Translations under genes and position numbers: made by a program
Part shown: one piece after another, positions 55,701-63,990 of the stretch
How the letters are laid out: each line of letters begins with the position of its first letter
How positions within the stretch are numbered: position 1 is the first letter of the stretch
Notes under the pieces: generated by a model
The model's database searches: none
Told to the model about the DNA's origin: nothing
Seen by the model: only the letters and a program-made list of their open reading frames with translations
Assembly: GCA_026416815.1 (NCBI GenBank)
Contig: JAOAEJ010000051.1
Span: 1-64,000, forward strand
Length of the DNA: 64,000 nt
Direction of reading: 5' to 3'
Source of the DNA: Clostridia bacterium
GTDB taxonomy: Bacteria; Bacillota; Clostridia; Acetivibrionales; DSM-2933

Positions 55701-56081
55701 GATCTGATACTGGTTGCTTTCTCAGACTTACTAAAAAGGATTACACGTAATATAGACTTTGTGGCTCGCTTTGGAGGCGATGAGTTTATTATTATACTGA
55801 CAGAGGCTGATAAGTCATGGGCAGGCGACATAGCCTTTAGGATTCAAAATGAACTGTTGAATACAGGGCAATTCCAACAAGATATTGAAGACCTCTTAGG
55901 AAAGAGCATTTACGTACCTGAAGAATACAAATTAACATGTTCAATTGGTATATCTGAGTGTAATATTGATAAAAATTTTGAAACTGAAGCTTTACTTCTA
56001 CAGGCGGATAAAGCATTATATCTTGCAAAGAGGTTAGGCAAAAACCAGTATAAAACTTGGGATGAGGCTGTGTTTGAATAA
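52779..56081 (+). CDS. STAND-like/TPR/GAF diguanylate cyclase (paralogue 2)
   Basis: A 1100-residue paralogue of the preceding gene with the same order. The degenerate ATPase region includes PLFPFLELIKEYL and the Walker-B-like VVVIEDIQNARESTLELI, and reads VFLNTVDTEGLSLY where a P-loop would be. TPR-like helices include YEKSEELKKQLGNQLELAYI, then a GAF-like region. The GGDEF domain has GGDEF at 999-1003 and RxxD as RNID. Motifs such as AGVYHFQK and TNPYG are shared with the first copy. ATG 52779 follows GAAGGG and gives exactly the same length as its partner; an in-frame ATG at 52725 would add 18 unrelated residues. A tandem duplication is evident. Both catalytic sites look intact. Confidence 0.85.
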   Translation: MSRLFNQDESYQQINSYIIKHLGNLWQDVLSGESKAVFLNTVDTEGLSLYLDRYLNFTGQDTLIFKKCIVAETFTKPLFPFLELIKEYLKDKDKVYIKRFIEEAGVYHFQKTTFEAYFGDECSSRYEELIFSELEYEVRQMMESIIKLYCHLSYTMPLVVVIEDIQNARESTLELIKYSLQSISNSRVLFIYTVDLMHNSKVNKNNSYWDSFVEYLENSNLMISFRGKFSSINANIEKYINNNAIEIKKLIDLSRDCLNFLALKQCKEYITTAYNYYLSNNYYLEEDNYISMLYILGDVHNYLQENDMALIYYNSILNYAQKANDIKETCEAYRKIGFIHVKKGNIETATRFAKQGLKLAIELGDEIQRFKLVFLIFLAGEKSRNISQVEWNETFNEVIDLAKKLGMENTLAYCATNPYGSFNQYSQDNDNLFNVGINISQKYKNIYRLAIAYHHRGMVCGIRRNYTDLFRYYEKSEELKKQLGNQLELAYICNGMGYYYSLIAEFEKAHTYYIKALMYLKTVRNYNEIAMTYYNIALNLFFACKYDLSINYLKKILRLLDVLKADGLSYHSFSGIYSLLGVNCLKVGNYFAAYNCYAKIDVRKLLKYPEDSEEYFFYKLFMALFFKEENRYSNSEKCFKQILLYLQKNSIMKKPVLIRYFYEAGLFYKCKGDFDKSKELFMEGVNLCEKLGNIFYRSIFFSELYGESNIEKVDLTFEESILDFDDIMETARLESSLTQVHKEINDINFINALQNIMGMQSDKKSLIAKVMDLIFFNFLVELIFYFTNVGDKWELTYSNCQTEELDFCLDELLDKLTKNDSEKLVQKVANDPEYKRMEAALNSIIYIPLVSKGQLVGNIICATRKKEVFFTYNDLKTLVIASKLLISGLEKMDREREIIQKNNELNEANRKLIKSATTDALTGLYNRHELIRKLEDEKGRLMRYNSGLYKGFSVLFIDLDNFKYYNDTFGHQVGDLILVAFSDLLKRITRNIDFVARFGGDEFIIILTEADKSWAGDIAFRIQNELLNTGQFQQDIEDLLGKSIYVPEEYKLTCSIGISECNIDKNFETEALLLQADKALYLAKRLGKNQYKTWDEAVFE

Positions 56082-56259
56082 TTAAGATTAATTTAAACGA
56101 AGTTATTATTTTATGGTCAAAGAAGAAAAAAGTTCATTATAAATGTTATAGGCGAATAAACTTATGATAAGGAGCTAAAATACTCTGGACTTATTGAAAA
56201 AGACAATTTATACTTAAAAATAATTATATATAATTAGAAAGGTTAAGGAGCTAGGGTTT

Positions 56260-59007
56260 ATGGTAGTATATGATTATTATAAAGAAAAAAATAAAAAGGG
56301 GGTTAAAGGCAAGCTGGTAGCGGTAATAATTTTAACTCTATTTATGCTGGTAGGGGTAATTGCCAGTAATATATATATGGAGGTAATACAGCTTGATGAA
56401 ATTGGAAAGCTATCGAGTATATATTTGACAAATATAAAGTATAAAATAGCTTTTTCAGCGATTAGCTTTATAATTATATTTGCTTTGGTGAGTATAACAA
56501 CTGCATTTATAAAAAGAAATATTAAAAAGTATCTAGCAGAAAATAATTTACCAGCCAGAAAACTTCCGAATTTTGCAGTTGCATTTATAATAGCACTTGT
56601 AGGAGCTTTTGTTTCAAAGGACTTTTTCTATCTCAAGGCAATAAATTTTTTGAATTCCGCTAGTTTTGGCACTAGTGATCCTTTATTTGCAAAAGATATC
56701 GGATATTACGTGTTTCAGAGACCTTTTTACATGTCCTTTTATGAATTTGTTTCAGCCTTATGGATGTTTGTAATAATATATACAGCAGCTTATTATCTGG
56801 GTGTTTTAGCTTCTGTATTTAATAATACAATTACACTTCAAGATTTAAAAATTAGAACTGTAGTAAGGCATAATCTTATTAATATTGCAATTTTCTTTTT
56901 GATTAAGACCTTTTCATATAAATTCCAGAAAGAAGGCCTTTTATATGCAAAAGTTGTAGGTGTCAATGGCGCTGGTTATGTGGATGATACTGTATGGCTA
57001 AAATACTTTGAGATAGTACCGTATCTGTTGATTGCTATTGTTCTTACATCTATTGTATTTATGTGGAAGGGCAGACTCAGGAATGCAGCTTACTCAATTG
57101 CCGTTTTCCCTGCTGTTTGGGTTATTGTAACCATATCGGCGATGCTTGTTCAAGGGTTCGTAGTGAAACCCAATGAACCAATTTATGAAAGCAAGTATTT
57201 GAAATATAACATCCAAAAAACTCGAGAGGCGTATGATATTGATAAAATACAAAACATTGAGTTTCCTGCGATGCAAAACCTTACTCCTGAAATAATTAAC
57301 AGGAATCTCGAGACAAAAAACAATATACGAATTGTAGATTTTCAAGCTACATTGGATAGCAATATCCAACTTCAAAGTAATACCAACTTTTATAACTTTC
57401 ACAATGGAGATATTATTAATTATAATATAAACGGTAAGGAAATTCCGGTTTTTATCACTGCAAGAGAGATTGATAAGAACAAGCTGCCGGATAAAAGCTA
57501 TATAAATACCAAGTTTAAATATACCCACGGGTATGGAGTTGTGATAAACCCAATTAATAAGGTGACATCTGAGGGACAGGTTGATTTTATTTTAAAGGAT
57601 TTGAAAATGGATTCTGTAGATAGGAATCTTAAGGTAAGTGAGCCAAAAATATATTACGGCGAATTGACCAGAGATTATGTTATAGTGAATCCTGCAGATA
57701 GCGGCAAGTTAAAAGAAATCGACTATGATGGAAACACTGAAACTAATTATACCGGTAAGGGCGGTATAAAATTAGGTTTGCTCGACAGGCTTCTGTTTGC
57801 TCTAAAGTTTGGAGATTTAAATATGATTATCTCCAACAATGTTTCGGGAAACTCAAAGATTCTTCTTAATAGAGAAATTTTAAGCAGAGCTCAAAGAGCA
57901 GTGCCATTCCTTACTGTTGACCCTGATCCTTATATAATCCTAACTGCAGATGGCAGACTAAAGTGGGTTATAGACGCGTATACTACTACAAACTATTATC
58001 CTTACTCTCAGGATGCAGAGGACTATGGCAACTTCAACTATATAAGGAACTCAGTAAAAATTGTGGTAGACGCTTACGATGGTGAGGTCAAATACTATAT
58101 TATTGATAATGAGGACCCCATAATAAAAGTCTACAAGAAGGCATATCCCGAGGCTTTCAGTACAGAACCTATGCCTGCAGATATAGCTGCGCACATGAGA
58201 TACCCTGAGCTATTATTTAAGGTACAGACAGATATGTTGAAACGATACCACGTAGACCCCAACAATGTATCTACATTTTATTCAAAGCATGACTTGTGGG
58301 AAATTGCAAGGAATCCTCAGCATAATGATAGAAATGGTGAAGCAAATAGTGAAGCAGGCATTTCAAGGGATATTGATCCTTACTATAATATGATAAAGCT
58401 GCCTCAAATAGGTAATAAAGAAGAATTAGTTCTTATGAGGCCTTTTACACCGTCTGGTGGTAAGCACAACATGGTTTCATGGCTTGCAGTAAGAAATTCA
58501 AATGAAAACTACGGAAAAATGCTATTGTTTACATTCCCTAAAAATACAAATATCCTTGGCCCTTATCAAGTAGAGTCAAATATAAACTCGATAGATAAGG
58601 TTTCAAAAGATATGACTTTATGGGGCCAGAGCGGTTCACGGGTGTTTAAGGGGAACTTGCTTGTAATACCTATAGAAAACAGCGTATTATATGTTGAGCC
58701 AATATATATACAGTCAGCTGGTCCATCCTCAATTCCGCAGGTAAGGGAAATAGTAGTAGGATATCAGAAAGGCGAGGAATTTAAATACGGTATAGGAACT
58801 GATTTGAATAGTGCATTAAATAATTTGTTTTCAGGAATTAGAAATATCGATACGGCGGAGCCTGAAAGAACTGACCAGCCAGCTACTGATAATAAGGTTA
58901 CGACCGATAATGAAAAACTGATAAATGACATTCAGTCTAAGGTAAATCAATTGCAAAAGCAGCTTGATGAGTTAAATAGCATGCTAAATGAGTTTAAAGG
59001 TCAATAG
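56260..59007 (+). CDS. UPF0182 membrane protein
   Basis: The 915-residue protein fits the UPF0182 (COG1615) family. Seven or so hydrophobic helices lie in the first 310 residues (e.g. LVAVIILTLFMLVGVIASNI near 20-40 and FAVAFIIALVGAFVS near 105-120). A large extracytoplasmic domain follows (about 315-860, with YGELTRDYVIVNP and RPFTPSGGKHNMVSWLAVRN). An acidic tail ends in a short coiled coil (QSKVNQLQKQLDELNSML). Length is in the family range. ATG 56260 follows TTAAGGAG. Function unknown in all organisms I recall. It lies after the GGDEF pair and ends in a terminator. Confidence 0.88.
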   Translation: MVVYDYYKEKNKKGVKGKLVAVIILTLFMLVGVIASNIYMEVIQLDEIGKLSSIYLTNIKYKIAFSAISFIIIFALVSITTAFIKRNIKKYLAENNLPARKLPNFAVAFIIALVGAFVSKDFFYLKAINFLNSASFGTSDPLFAKDIGYYVFQRPFYMSFYEFVSALWMFVIIYTAAYYLGVLASVFNNTITLQDLKIRTVVRHNLINIAIFFLIKTFSYKFQKEGLLYAKVVGVNGAGYVDDTVWLKYFEIVPYLLIAIVLTSIVFMWKGRLRNAAYSIAVFPAVWVIVTISAMLVQGFVVKPNEPIYESKYLKYNIQKTREAYDIDKIQNIEFPAMQNLTPEIINRNLETKNNIRIVDFQATLDSNIQLQSNTNFYNFHNGDIINYNINGKEIPVFITAREIDKNKLPDKSYINTKFKYTHGYGVVINPINKVTSEGQVDFILKDLKMDSVDRNLKVSEPKIYYGELTRDYVIVNPADSGKLKEIDYDGNTETNYTGKGGIKLGLLDRLLFALKFGDLNMIISNNVSGNSKILLNREILSRAQRAVPFLTVDPDPYIILTADGRLKWVIDAYTTTNYYPYSQDAEDYGNFNYIRNSVKIVVDAYDGEVKYYIIDNEDPIIKVYKKAYPEAFSTEPMPADIAAHMRYPELLFKVQTDMLKRYHVDPNNVSTFYSKHDLWEIARNPQHNDRNGEANSEAGISRDIDPYYNMIKLPQIGNKEELVLMRPFTPSGGKHNMVSWLAVRNSNENYGKMLLFTFPKNTNILGPYQVESNINSIDKVSKDMTLWGQSGSRVFKGNLLVIPIENSVLYVEPIYIQSAGPSSIPQVREIVVGYQKGEEFKYGIGTDLNSALNNLFSGIRNIDTAEPERTDQPATDNKVTTDNEKLINDIQSKVNQLQKQLDELNSMLNEFKGQ

Positions 59008-59011
59008 GAAT

Positions 59012-59040
59012 AAAAAAACAGGTTTTCCGCCTGTTTTTTT
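59012..59040 (+). terminator. Terminator after the UPF0182 gene
   Basis: AAAAAAACAGG and CCTGTTTTTTT form an 11-bp stem with a 7-nt loop, beginning five bases after the stop. Confidence 0.9.
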
Positions 59041-59050
59041 ATTTAAAACC

Positions 59051-59079
59051 TTGACAAAGTAAAATTTATAATCTAGAAT
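59051..59079 (+). promoter_or_regulatory. Promoter of the ylxM-ffh operon
   Basis: A perfect TTGACA (59051-59056) and TAGAAT (59074-59079) are separated by exactly 17 nt. The -10 lies inside the left arm of a long inverted repeat and the predicted start (about 59086) is also inside it. A nearer TATAAT at 59067 has too short a spacer. Confidence 0.75.
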
Positions 59080-59119
59080 AAGGTGTAAAGTAAAAATACT
59101 TTACACCTTATTCTAGATT
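59070..59119. repeat. Perfect 23-bp inverted repeat over the ylxM promoter
   Basis: AATCTAGAATAAGGTGTAAAGTA (59070-59092, 23 nt) is followed by AAAA and then its exact complement (59097-59119), ending 10 bp before the ylxM ATG. It overlaps the -10 and transcription start. It may be an operator for a dimeric regulator, a transcript-initiation structure, or a small insertion. No copy occurs elsewhere in the window. Confidence 0.85.
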
Positions 59120-59129
59120 GGATTACCTT

Positions 59130-59486
59130 ATGGATAAAATATATGAGATAAGTTTGTTATTAGATTTTTATGGGCAGCTTTTAACTGCAAGACAATACGA
59201 AATACTTGACTTGCATTATAATAATGACTATTCCCTCGGTGAGATTGCCGAACAGCTTAATATAAGCAGGCAAGGGGTTTTTGATAATGAGAAGCGAGGG
59301 AAAACTATACTAAATGATTTGGAACAAAAGCTTGGACTTGTAAAAAAGTTTTATGAACAGAAGGAAAAAATGGAAGAAATATTGAATATTATTGCAAGTA
59401 TTGATATAAATAATTTATCGAACGAGAATAAAGAAAAATTCAAAAAGGTCGAGAATGGGATTATTGAAATAATTAATAAGATATAA
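59130..59486 (+). CDS. ylxM: YlxM, SRP-associated HTH protein
   Basis: A 118-residue protein of the YlxM/p13 (UPF0122) family, with a sigma-70-region-4-like helix-turn-helix in ARQYEILDLHYNNDYSLGEI and LNISRQGVFDNEKRG. In streptococci YlxM binds SRP components and modulates SRP activity. Its position directly before ffh supports the same role. ATG 59130 gives the usual start MDKIYEISLLLDFYG but lacks a good ribosome site; the TTG at 59118 overlaps the inverted repeat. ffh follows after 18 bp. Confidence 0.9.
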   Translation: MDKIYEISLLLDFYGQLLTARQYEILDLHYNNDYSLGEIAEQLNISRQGVFDNEKRGKTILNDLEQKLGLVKKFYEQKEKMEEILNIIASIDINNLSNENKEKFKKVENGIIEIINKI

Positions 59487-59504
59487 GCTGGGAGGGATCA
59501 GTAT

Positions 59505-60848
59505 ATGTCTTTGTTTGAAGGATTATCCGGTAAACTACAGGAAACCATTAATAAATTCAAGGGAAAAGGCAGAGTTACCGAAAAAGACGTAAAAGATATG
59601 ATGCGGGAAATAAAACTCGCGCTTCTTGAAGCTGATGTAAACTTTAAAGTTGTTAAAGACTTTATAAATAAAGTATCCGAGAGGGCTGTCGGTCAGGATG
59701 TTCTGGAAAGCCTTACACCAGGACAACAAGTCATAAAAATAGTTAACGATGAACTGATAGAACTAATGGGAAGGGTGCAAAGTAAAGTTACATTTTCATC
59801 TAAGCCACCCACAGTGTTTATGATGGTGGGGTTGCAAGGTTCCGGTAAAACTACTACTTCAGGTAAACTTGCAAGCTTATTAAGAAAACAGGGAAAATCT
59901 CCTTTACTCGTTGCATGTGATATCTATAGACCAGCGGCTATAAAACAGCTGCAAGTAGTTGGGTCACAATTAAACGTGCCTGTATTTTCTATTGGTGATA
60001 AAATAAACCCGGTTGATATAGCAAAGGCAGCAGTAGAGCATGCAAAGTTACAACAGCATGACCTTGTAATCATAGATACAGCTGGTCGACTTCATATAAA
60101 CGAAGAGTTGATGGACGAGCTTGAAAATATTAAAAAGGCTGTAAATCCACACGAAATTTTACTGGTTGTGGACTCGATGACAGGCCAGGATGCTGTAAAC
60201 GTAGCGGAAAGCTTTAATAATAAGCTTGGTGTTGATGGAATAGTGCTGACAAAGCTAGATGGTGATACCAGAGGTGGAGCCGCTTTATCTGTAAAAGCTG
60301 TTACCGGTAAGCCTATAAAATTTGCCGGTATGGGTGAAAAACTCAGTGACATCGAACCATTTTTCCCTGATAGAATGGCCTCAAGAATACTGGGAATGGG
60401 TGACGTTTTAAGCCTTATCGAAAAAGCACAGGAAGCATTTGATGAGAAAAAGGCTCTAGAGTTGGAAAAGAAAATGCGTACTCAGCAATTTACCCTCGAG
60501 GACTTTTTGGAACAAATGCAACAGGTAAAAAAGATGGGCCCGCTGCAACAAGTCTTATCAATGCTACCGGGTATGAACTCAAAAGCCTTGGAAAATGTTG
60601 ATATTGATGAAAAGAAAATGCTTCACGTGGAAGCTATTATTAAATCGATGACCAGGCAGGAAAGAAATGATCCTTCAGTTATTAATGGAAGCAGGAGAAA
60701 GAGGATAGCTGCAGGAAGCGGAACAACAATACAAGAAGTTAATAAACTCCTGAAGGACTTTGAAGAAATGAAAAAAATGTTTAAAGCAATGAGTGATATG
60801 GGCAAACACAACAAAAAAGGTATGGGCAAATTCAGATTACCGTTTTAA
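59505..60848 (+). CDS. ffh: Signal recognition particle protein Ffh
   Basis: Ffh binds signal sequences and 4.5S/SRP RNA and delivers ribosomes to FtsY. The 447-residue protein has the N domain, the G domain (MVGLQGSGKTTTSGK, CDIYRPAAIKQL, DTAGRLHINEE, LTKLDGDTRGG) and a Met-rich M domain (FLEQMQQVKKMGPLQQVLSM, SMTRQERNDP), ending in a charged tail. ATG 59505 follows GGGAGGGATC. It heads the ribosome-related part of the operon: rpsP follows after 46 bp. Confidence 0.96.
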   Translation: MSLFEGLSGKLQETINKFKGKGRVTEKDVKDMMREIKLALLEADVNFKVVKDFINKVSERAVGQDVLESLTPGQQVIKIVNDELIELMGRVQSKVTFSSKPPTVFMMVGLQGSGKTTTSGKLASLLRKQGKSPLLVACDIYRPAAIKQLQVVGSQLNVPVFSIGDKINPVDIAKAAVEHAKLQQHDLVIIDTAGRLHINEELMDELENIKKAVNPHEILLVVDSMTGQDAVNVAESFNNKLGVDGIVLTKLDGDTRGGAALSVKAVTGKPIKFAGMGEKLSDIEPFFPDRMASRILGMGDVLSLIEKAQEAFDEKKALELEKKMRTQQFTLEDFLEQMQQVKKMGPLQQVLSMLPGMNSKALENVDIDEKKMLHVEAIIKSMTRQERNDPSVINGSRRKRIAAGSGTTIQEVNKLLKDFEEMKKMFKAMSDMGKHNKKGMGKFRLPF

Positions 60849-60894
60849 AAATTAATATAAATGATAGTTATTTTGAGAAGGAGGTGAAAAGTAA

Positions 60895-61140
60895 ATGGCA
60901 GTTAAAATTCGTTTAAAGAGAATGGGAGCAAAAAAGAGCCCTTTTTACAGGGTTGTTGTTGCTGATTCAAGATATCCACGTGATGGAAGGTTTATTGAAG
61001 AAATAGGTACTTATAATCCTGTTGTTGAACCAGCTAAAGTTGATATCGATAATGAAAAGGCTTTAAAATGGATAAAAAATGGTGCACAACCAACCGATAC
61101 AGTTAAATCATTATTGAAAAAAGTTGGAGTTATGCAGTAA
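60895..61140 (+). CDS. rpsP: Ribosomal protein S16
   Basis: The 81-residue small-subunit protein starts [18 protein letters not shown] and carries [18 protein letters not shown], the S16 signature. It binds 16S rRNA early in 30S assembly. ATG 60895 follows a strong AAGGAGG. Order ffh-rpsP-khpA-rimM-trmD-rplS is the classical one. Confidence 0.97.
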   Translation: MAVKIRLKRMGAKKSPFYRVVVADSRYPRDGRFIEEIGTYNPVVEPAKVDIDNEKALKWIKNGAQPTDTVKSLLKKVGVMQ

Positions 61141-61169
61141 TTAAAGCAAAACCCCGGGAGGTATGAATA

Positions 61170-61400
61170 ATGAAAGAACTTCTCGAAACTATTGCCAAGG
61201 CGCTTGTAGATTACCCCGACGAAGTTTCAATTAATGAAGTAGAAGGAGAAAAGTCCATTATACTTGAGTTGAAGGTTTCAAAGGAAGACATGGGAAAAGT
61301 AATCGGTAAGCAAGGCAGAATAGCAAAAGCAATTAGAACGGTAATAAAAGCTGCAGCAGTTAAGGATAATAGAAGGGTTGTTGTTGAAATCATACAGTAA
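61170..61400 (+). CDS. khpA: KH-domain RNA-binding protein KhpA
   Basis: A 76-residue single KH-domain protein with the loop GKVIGKQGRIAKAIRTVI. KhpA, usually with KhpB, is an RNA-binding partner that influences cell division and mRNA levels in streptococci and others. It lies between rpsP and rimM, behind CGGGAGG. A perfect hairpin terminator overlaps its stop codon, suggesting that expression of rimM-trmD is reduced or re-initiated. Confidence 0.93.
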   Translation: MKELLETIAKALVDYPDEVSINEVEGEKSIILELKVSKEDMGKVIGKQGRIAKAIRTVIKAAAVKDNRRVVVEIIQ

Positions 61401-61422
61401 AAAGGCGAATTGTCGCCTTTTT
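61399..61422 (+). terminator. Terminator after khpA
   Basis: AAAAAGGCGA, loop ATTG, TCGCCTTTTT: a perfect 10-bp stem overlapping the stop codon and followed by ATTATA. Strong enough to end the upstream transcript, with possible read-through. Confidence 0.88.
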
Positions 61423-61522
61423 ATTATATGAACATGTTTTTTTGGATAGAATTAATTTATATAAATAGATATTTTCTACGAATTGTGGTAGAAAAAGAAG
61501 TTGCTTTAGGTGGTGCTTGAAA

Positions 61523-62041
61523 ATGCAAGAATATCTTGAAATTGGTAAAATTGTAAACACTCATGGTGTAAAAGGTGAGGTTAAGATTCTTCCCCTTACC
61601 GATGATGTTGAAAGATTCAATAAACTAAAGTGGGTGTTTATAGAAAAAGAAAATAACCTCGAAAAATATAGTATTGAGAATGTCAAGTTCCTTAAGGGAT
61701 TTGTTCTTATAAAATTTAAGGAAGTAAGCGACATGAACGCTGCTGAGGCTTTAAAAGGCTTACTCATGAAGGTTGATAGAAGAAATGCAGTAAAATTGCC
61801 AAAGGATGCATACTTTATCTGTGATCTTATTGATTGCGATGTTTTTGATACAGCTGGTAAAGTACTCGGTAAAATGAAAAGCGTATTAAAAACTGGAAGT
61901 AATGATGTTTATGTTGTTTCAAATGAAGAAAGTAAGGATATACTTATCCCTGCATTAAAAAGTGTTGTAAAGGAAATTTCCATAGAGGATAGGAAAATAG
62001 TAGTTTCACTTCCGGAAGGACTTGTGGATGATGAGATTTGA
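61523..62041 (+). CDS. rimM: 16S rRNA processing protein RimM
   Basis: RimM helps mature the 30S subunit head. The 172-residue protein starts [20 protein letters not shown], the family start, has an N-terminal beta-barrel and a PRC-barrel-like C-terminal domain ([29 protein letters not shown]). ATG 61523 is seven bases after AGGTGGTG; a TTG at 61517 is too near that site. It overlaps trmD. Confidence 0.94.
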   Translation: MQEYLEIGKIVNTHGVKGEVKILPLTDDVERFNKLKWVFIEKENNLEKYSIENVKFLKGFVLIKFKEVSDMNAAEALKGLLMKVDRRNAVKLPKDAYFICDLIDCDVFDTAGKVLGKMKSVLKTGSNDVYVVSNEESKDILIPALKSVVKEISIEDRKIVVSLPEGLVDDEI

Positions 62042-62762
62042 TGTACTTACATTATTTCCTGATATTTTCCGGGCAGTAATGAATGAAAGTATAATTGGTA
62101 GAGCTCAGGAAAGTAAAATAATTCAAGTGAATACTATTAACATCCGTGACTTTTCTACAAATAAGCATAGAAAAGTTGATGACTATCCTTACGGCGGCGG
62201 TAATGGAATGGTTATGACTGCACAGCCTATATATGACGCTTATAATTCAATACTAACTGAGGTAGGCAATAAGCCAAGGGTTATATATATGAGTCCTCAA
62301 GGGCGGGTACTAACCCAGAAAATAGCTGAAGAGCTTAAAAGCTATGAACACTTGGTACTGCTATGTGGGCATTATGAGGGTGTAGATGAGCGCATAATTG
62401 AAGAAATTGTAGATGAGGAAATATCTATAGGGGATTATGTACTTACAGGTGGGGAGCTTCCGGCGATGGTGCTGATAGATTGCGTAAGCAGGCTTATACC
62501 CGGAGTGCTTTCCAATGAAAATTCATTCACAGAGGAATCTCACTACAGTGGGTTACTTGAATATCCTCAGTATACCAGACCTTATGAATTCAATGACAGA
62601 AAAGTACCGGAAATATTGATGTCCGGTCACCACGCAAATATAGAAAAGTGGAGAAGGCAGCAGGCATTAAAAAGAACATATTTTAAAAGACCGGATTTGT
62701 TTGAAAGATTAAGCTTAAGCAAGGAAGATAAAAAAAAGCTGCAAGAGATTTTGGAACAGTAA
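62031..62762 (+). CDS. trmD: tRNA (guanine-N1)-methyltransferase TrmD
   Basis: TrmD methylates G37 of tRNAs with SAM to prevent frameshifting. The 243-residue SPOUT protein starts [13 protein letters not shown] and carries the trefoil-knot motifs [24 protein letters not shown] and [19 protein letters not shown] 62031 (or 62028) follows GGAAGGA. It overlaps the end of rimM by about 11 bp. rplS has its own promoter after a 149-bp gap. Confidence 0.96.
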   Translation: MRFDVLTLFPDIFRAVMNESIIGRAQESKIIQVNTINIRDFSTNKHRKVDDYPYGGGNGMVMTAQPIYDAYNSILTEVGNKPRVIYMSPQGRVLTQKIAEELKSYEHLVLLCGHYEGVDERIIEEIVDEEISIGDYVLTGGELPAMVLIDCVSRLIPGVLSNENSFTEESHYSGLLEYPQYTRPYEFNDRKVPEILMSGHHANIEKWRRQQALKRTYFKRPDLFERLSLSKEDKKKLQEILEQ

Positions 62763-62802
62763 AAGAGTTTAATATTAGTCAAATAAAAACTTGATTAATA
62801 TG

Positions 62803-62831
62803 TTTACAATAATTATACTGTATGGTATAAT
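62803..62831 (+). promoter_or_regulatory. Promoter of rplS
   Basis: TTTACA (62803-62808) and a perfect TATAAT (62826-62831, preceded by TGG) are separated by 17 nt. It is a strong sigma-A promoter that allows rplS to be expressed apart from trmD. Confidence 0.85.
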
Positions 62832-62837
62832 GTTATG

Positions 62838-62900
62838 CGTGTGAATTACGGACGGTCCGCTGTTTGAGAGATATACTTACATGAACGTCTAGGAAGGAAG
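62838..62900 (+). promoter_or_regulatory. Candidate L19-type mRNA leader
   Basis: Between the rplS promoter and its ribosome site is a conserved-looking leader with CGGACGGTCCGCTG and a later CGTCTAGG that can pair with GGACG. A ribosomal protein L19 leader is a known Firmicute RNA element at this place, so autoregulation by L19 is plausible; I did not verify the consensus. Confidence 0.45.
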
Positions 62901-62911
62901 GAGGAATAACA

Positions 62912-63262
62912 ATGGATTTAATAAAAGCACTTGAGCAGGAACAATTAAGAGCAGATCTTCCAAAATTGGAAATAGGCGATTTTATAAAAGTTCATGCTAA
63001 GATCAAAGAAGGTAACAGAGAAAGACTTCAGGTGTTCGAAGGAACTGTTATAAGCAAAAAAGGTGAAGGTATAAAAGAGACCTTTACTGTTAGAAGAGTT
63101 TCTTACGGTGTTGGAGTAGAAAGAATCTTCCCGGTTAATTCACCAAGAATTGACCATATTGAAGTGGTAAGAAAAGGTAAGGTTAGAAGAGCTAAACTCT
63201 ACTACTTACGTGAAAGAGTTGGTAAAGCTGCAAAGGTAAAAGAAAGATTGGTAAGTAAATAA
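62912..63262 (+). CDS. rplS: Ribosomal protein L19
   Basis: The 116-residue large-subunit protein sits at the interface to the 30S subunit. It shows the family blocks [40 protein letters not shown] and [16 protein letters not shown], and ends with the basic [21 protein letters not shown] 62912 follows GGAAGGAGG. A terminator follows, then lepB. Confidence 0.97.
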   Translation: MDLIKALEQEQLRADLPKLEIGDFIKVHAKIKEGNRERLQVFEGTVISKKGEGIKETFTVRRVSYGVGVERIFPVNSPRIDHIEVVRKGKVRRAKLYYLRERVGKAAKVKERLVSK

Positions 63263-63273
63263 TGCAGTTACAT

Positions 63274-63296
63274 AAAAGGGACTATATGTCCCTTTT
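63274..63296 (+). terminator. Terminator after rplS
   Basis: AAAAGGGAC and GTCCCTTTT form a perfect 9-bp stem with a 5-nt loop, about 11 bp after the stop. Confidence 0.85.
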
Positions 63297-63384
63297 ATTA
63301 TATACCAGTAGCGTACAATAATTAAGAAAATTATTGGTTCTGTTTATTTTGCCTATGATATTACTTACAAAGAGGTAAATCACT

Positions 63385-63990
63385 ATGGATTTAGAGAATA
63401 ATTCATCAGATGTAAAAAAAGGTAAGTTCAAGGTTTTAAGAGAAATCCTTGATTGGGCAGTAACTATAGTAATTGCACTTGTGATTGCAATGCTAATAAA
63501 GGCTTTTCTATTTATTCCCATTGAAGTTAAGATGGTTTCTATGCAAGATACACTTTTTGAAGGGCAGAGGCTCATTGTTTATAAGCTGGGCTATTATTTT
63601 TCCCAACCCAAGAGGGGAGATATAATTATATTTGAGCATCAGCCGGGCAGTTTGAAGGGTCTTTTGAAATACCTGCCGATACCTAACCCACAGGAAGTGG
63701 ATTATATAAAAAGAGTTATAGCAGTGCCGGGTGATGAAATTGAAATTAAAGATGGTGCAGTGTATCTGAATGGTAAGAAGTTGGATGAGCCCTATGCTAA
63801 AGGGGTGACTTATAACTTTAATACAGATAAGCCTATAAAAATTCCTGAGAATAAAATTTTTGTTATGGGTGATAATAGAGAACACAGCAGTGACAGCAGG
63901 CAATTTGGTCCAATCGACATAGACAAGGTAAGAGGAAAAGCTGTCTTTAGGATTTGGCCCTTACAAGAGTTTGGTGGAATATATAGGTAA
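63385..63990 (+). CDS. lepB: Signal peptidase I
   Basis: LepB cleaves signal peptides on the outer face of the membrane. The 201-residue protein has one N-terminal membrane helix (about 22-44) and the box B serine in VKMVSMQDTL. The catalytic lysine lies in YIKRVIAVPGDE and the C-terminal box is GDNREHSSDSRQFG. Residue order and length fit Gram-positive type I signal peptidase. ATG 63385 follows AAAGAGG. The gene is complete; the stop codon lies 10 bp from the window end. Its place after rplS links secretion to the SRP genes upstream. Confidence 0.95.
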   Translation: MDLENNSSDVKKGKFKVLREILDWAVTIVIALVIAMLIKAFLFIPIEVKMVSMQDTLFEGQRLIVYKLGYYFSQPKRGDIIIFEHQPGSLKGLLKYLPIPNPQEVDYIKRVIAVPGDEIEIKDGAVYLNGKKLDEPYAKGVTYNFNTDKPIKIPENKIFVMGDNREHSSDSRQFGPIDIDKVRGKAVFRIWPLQEFGGIYR

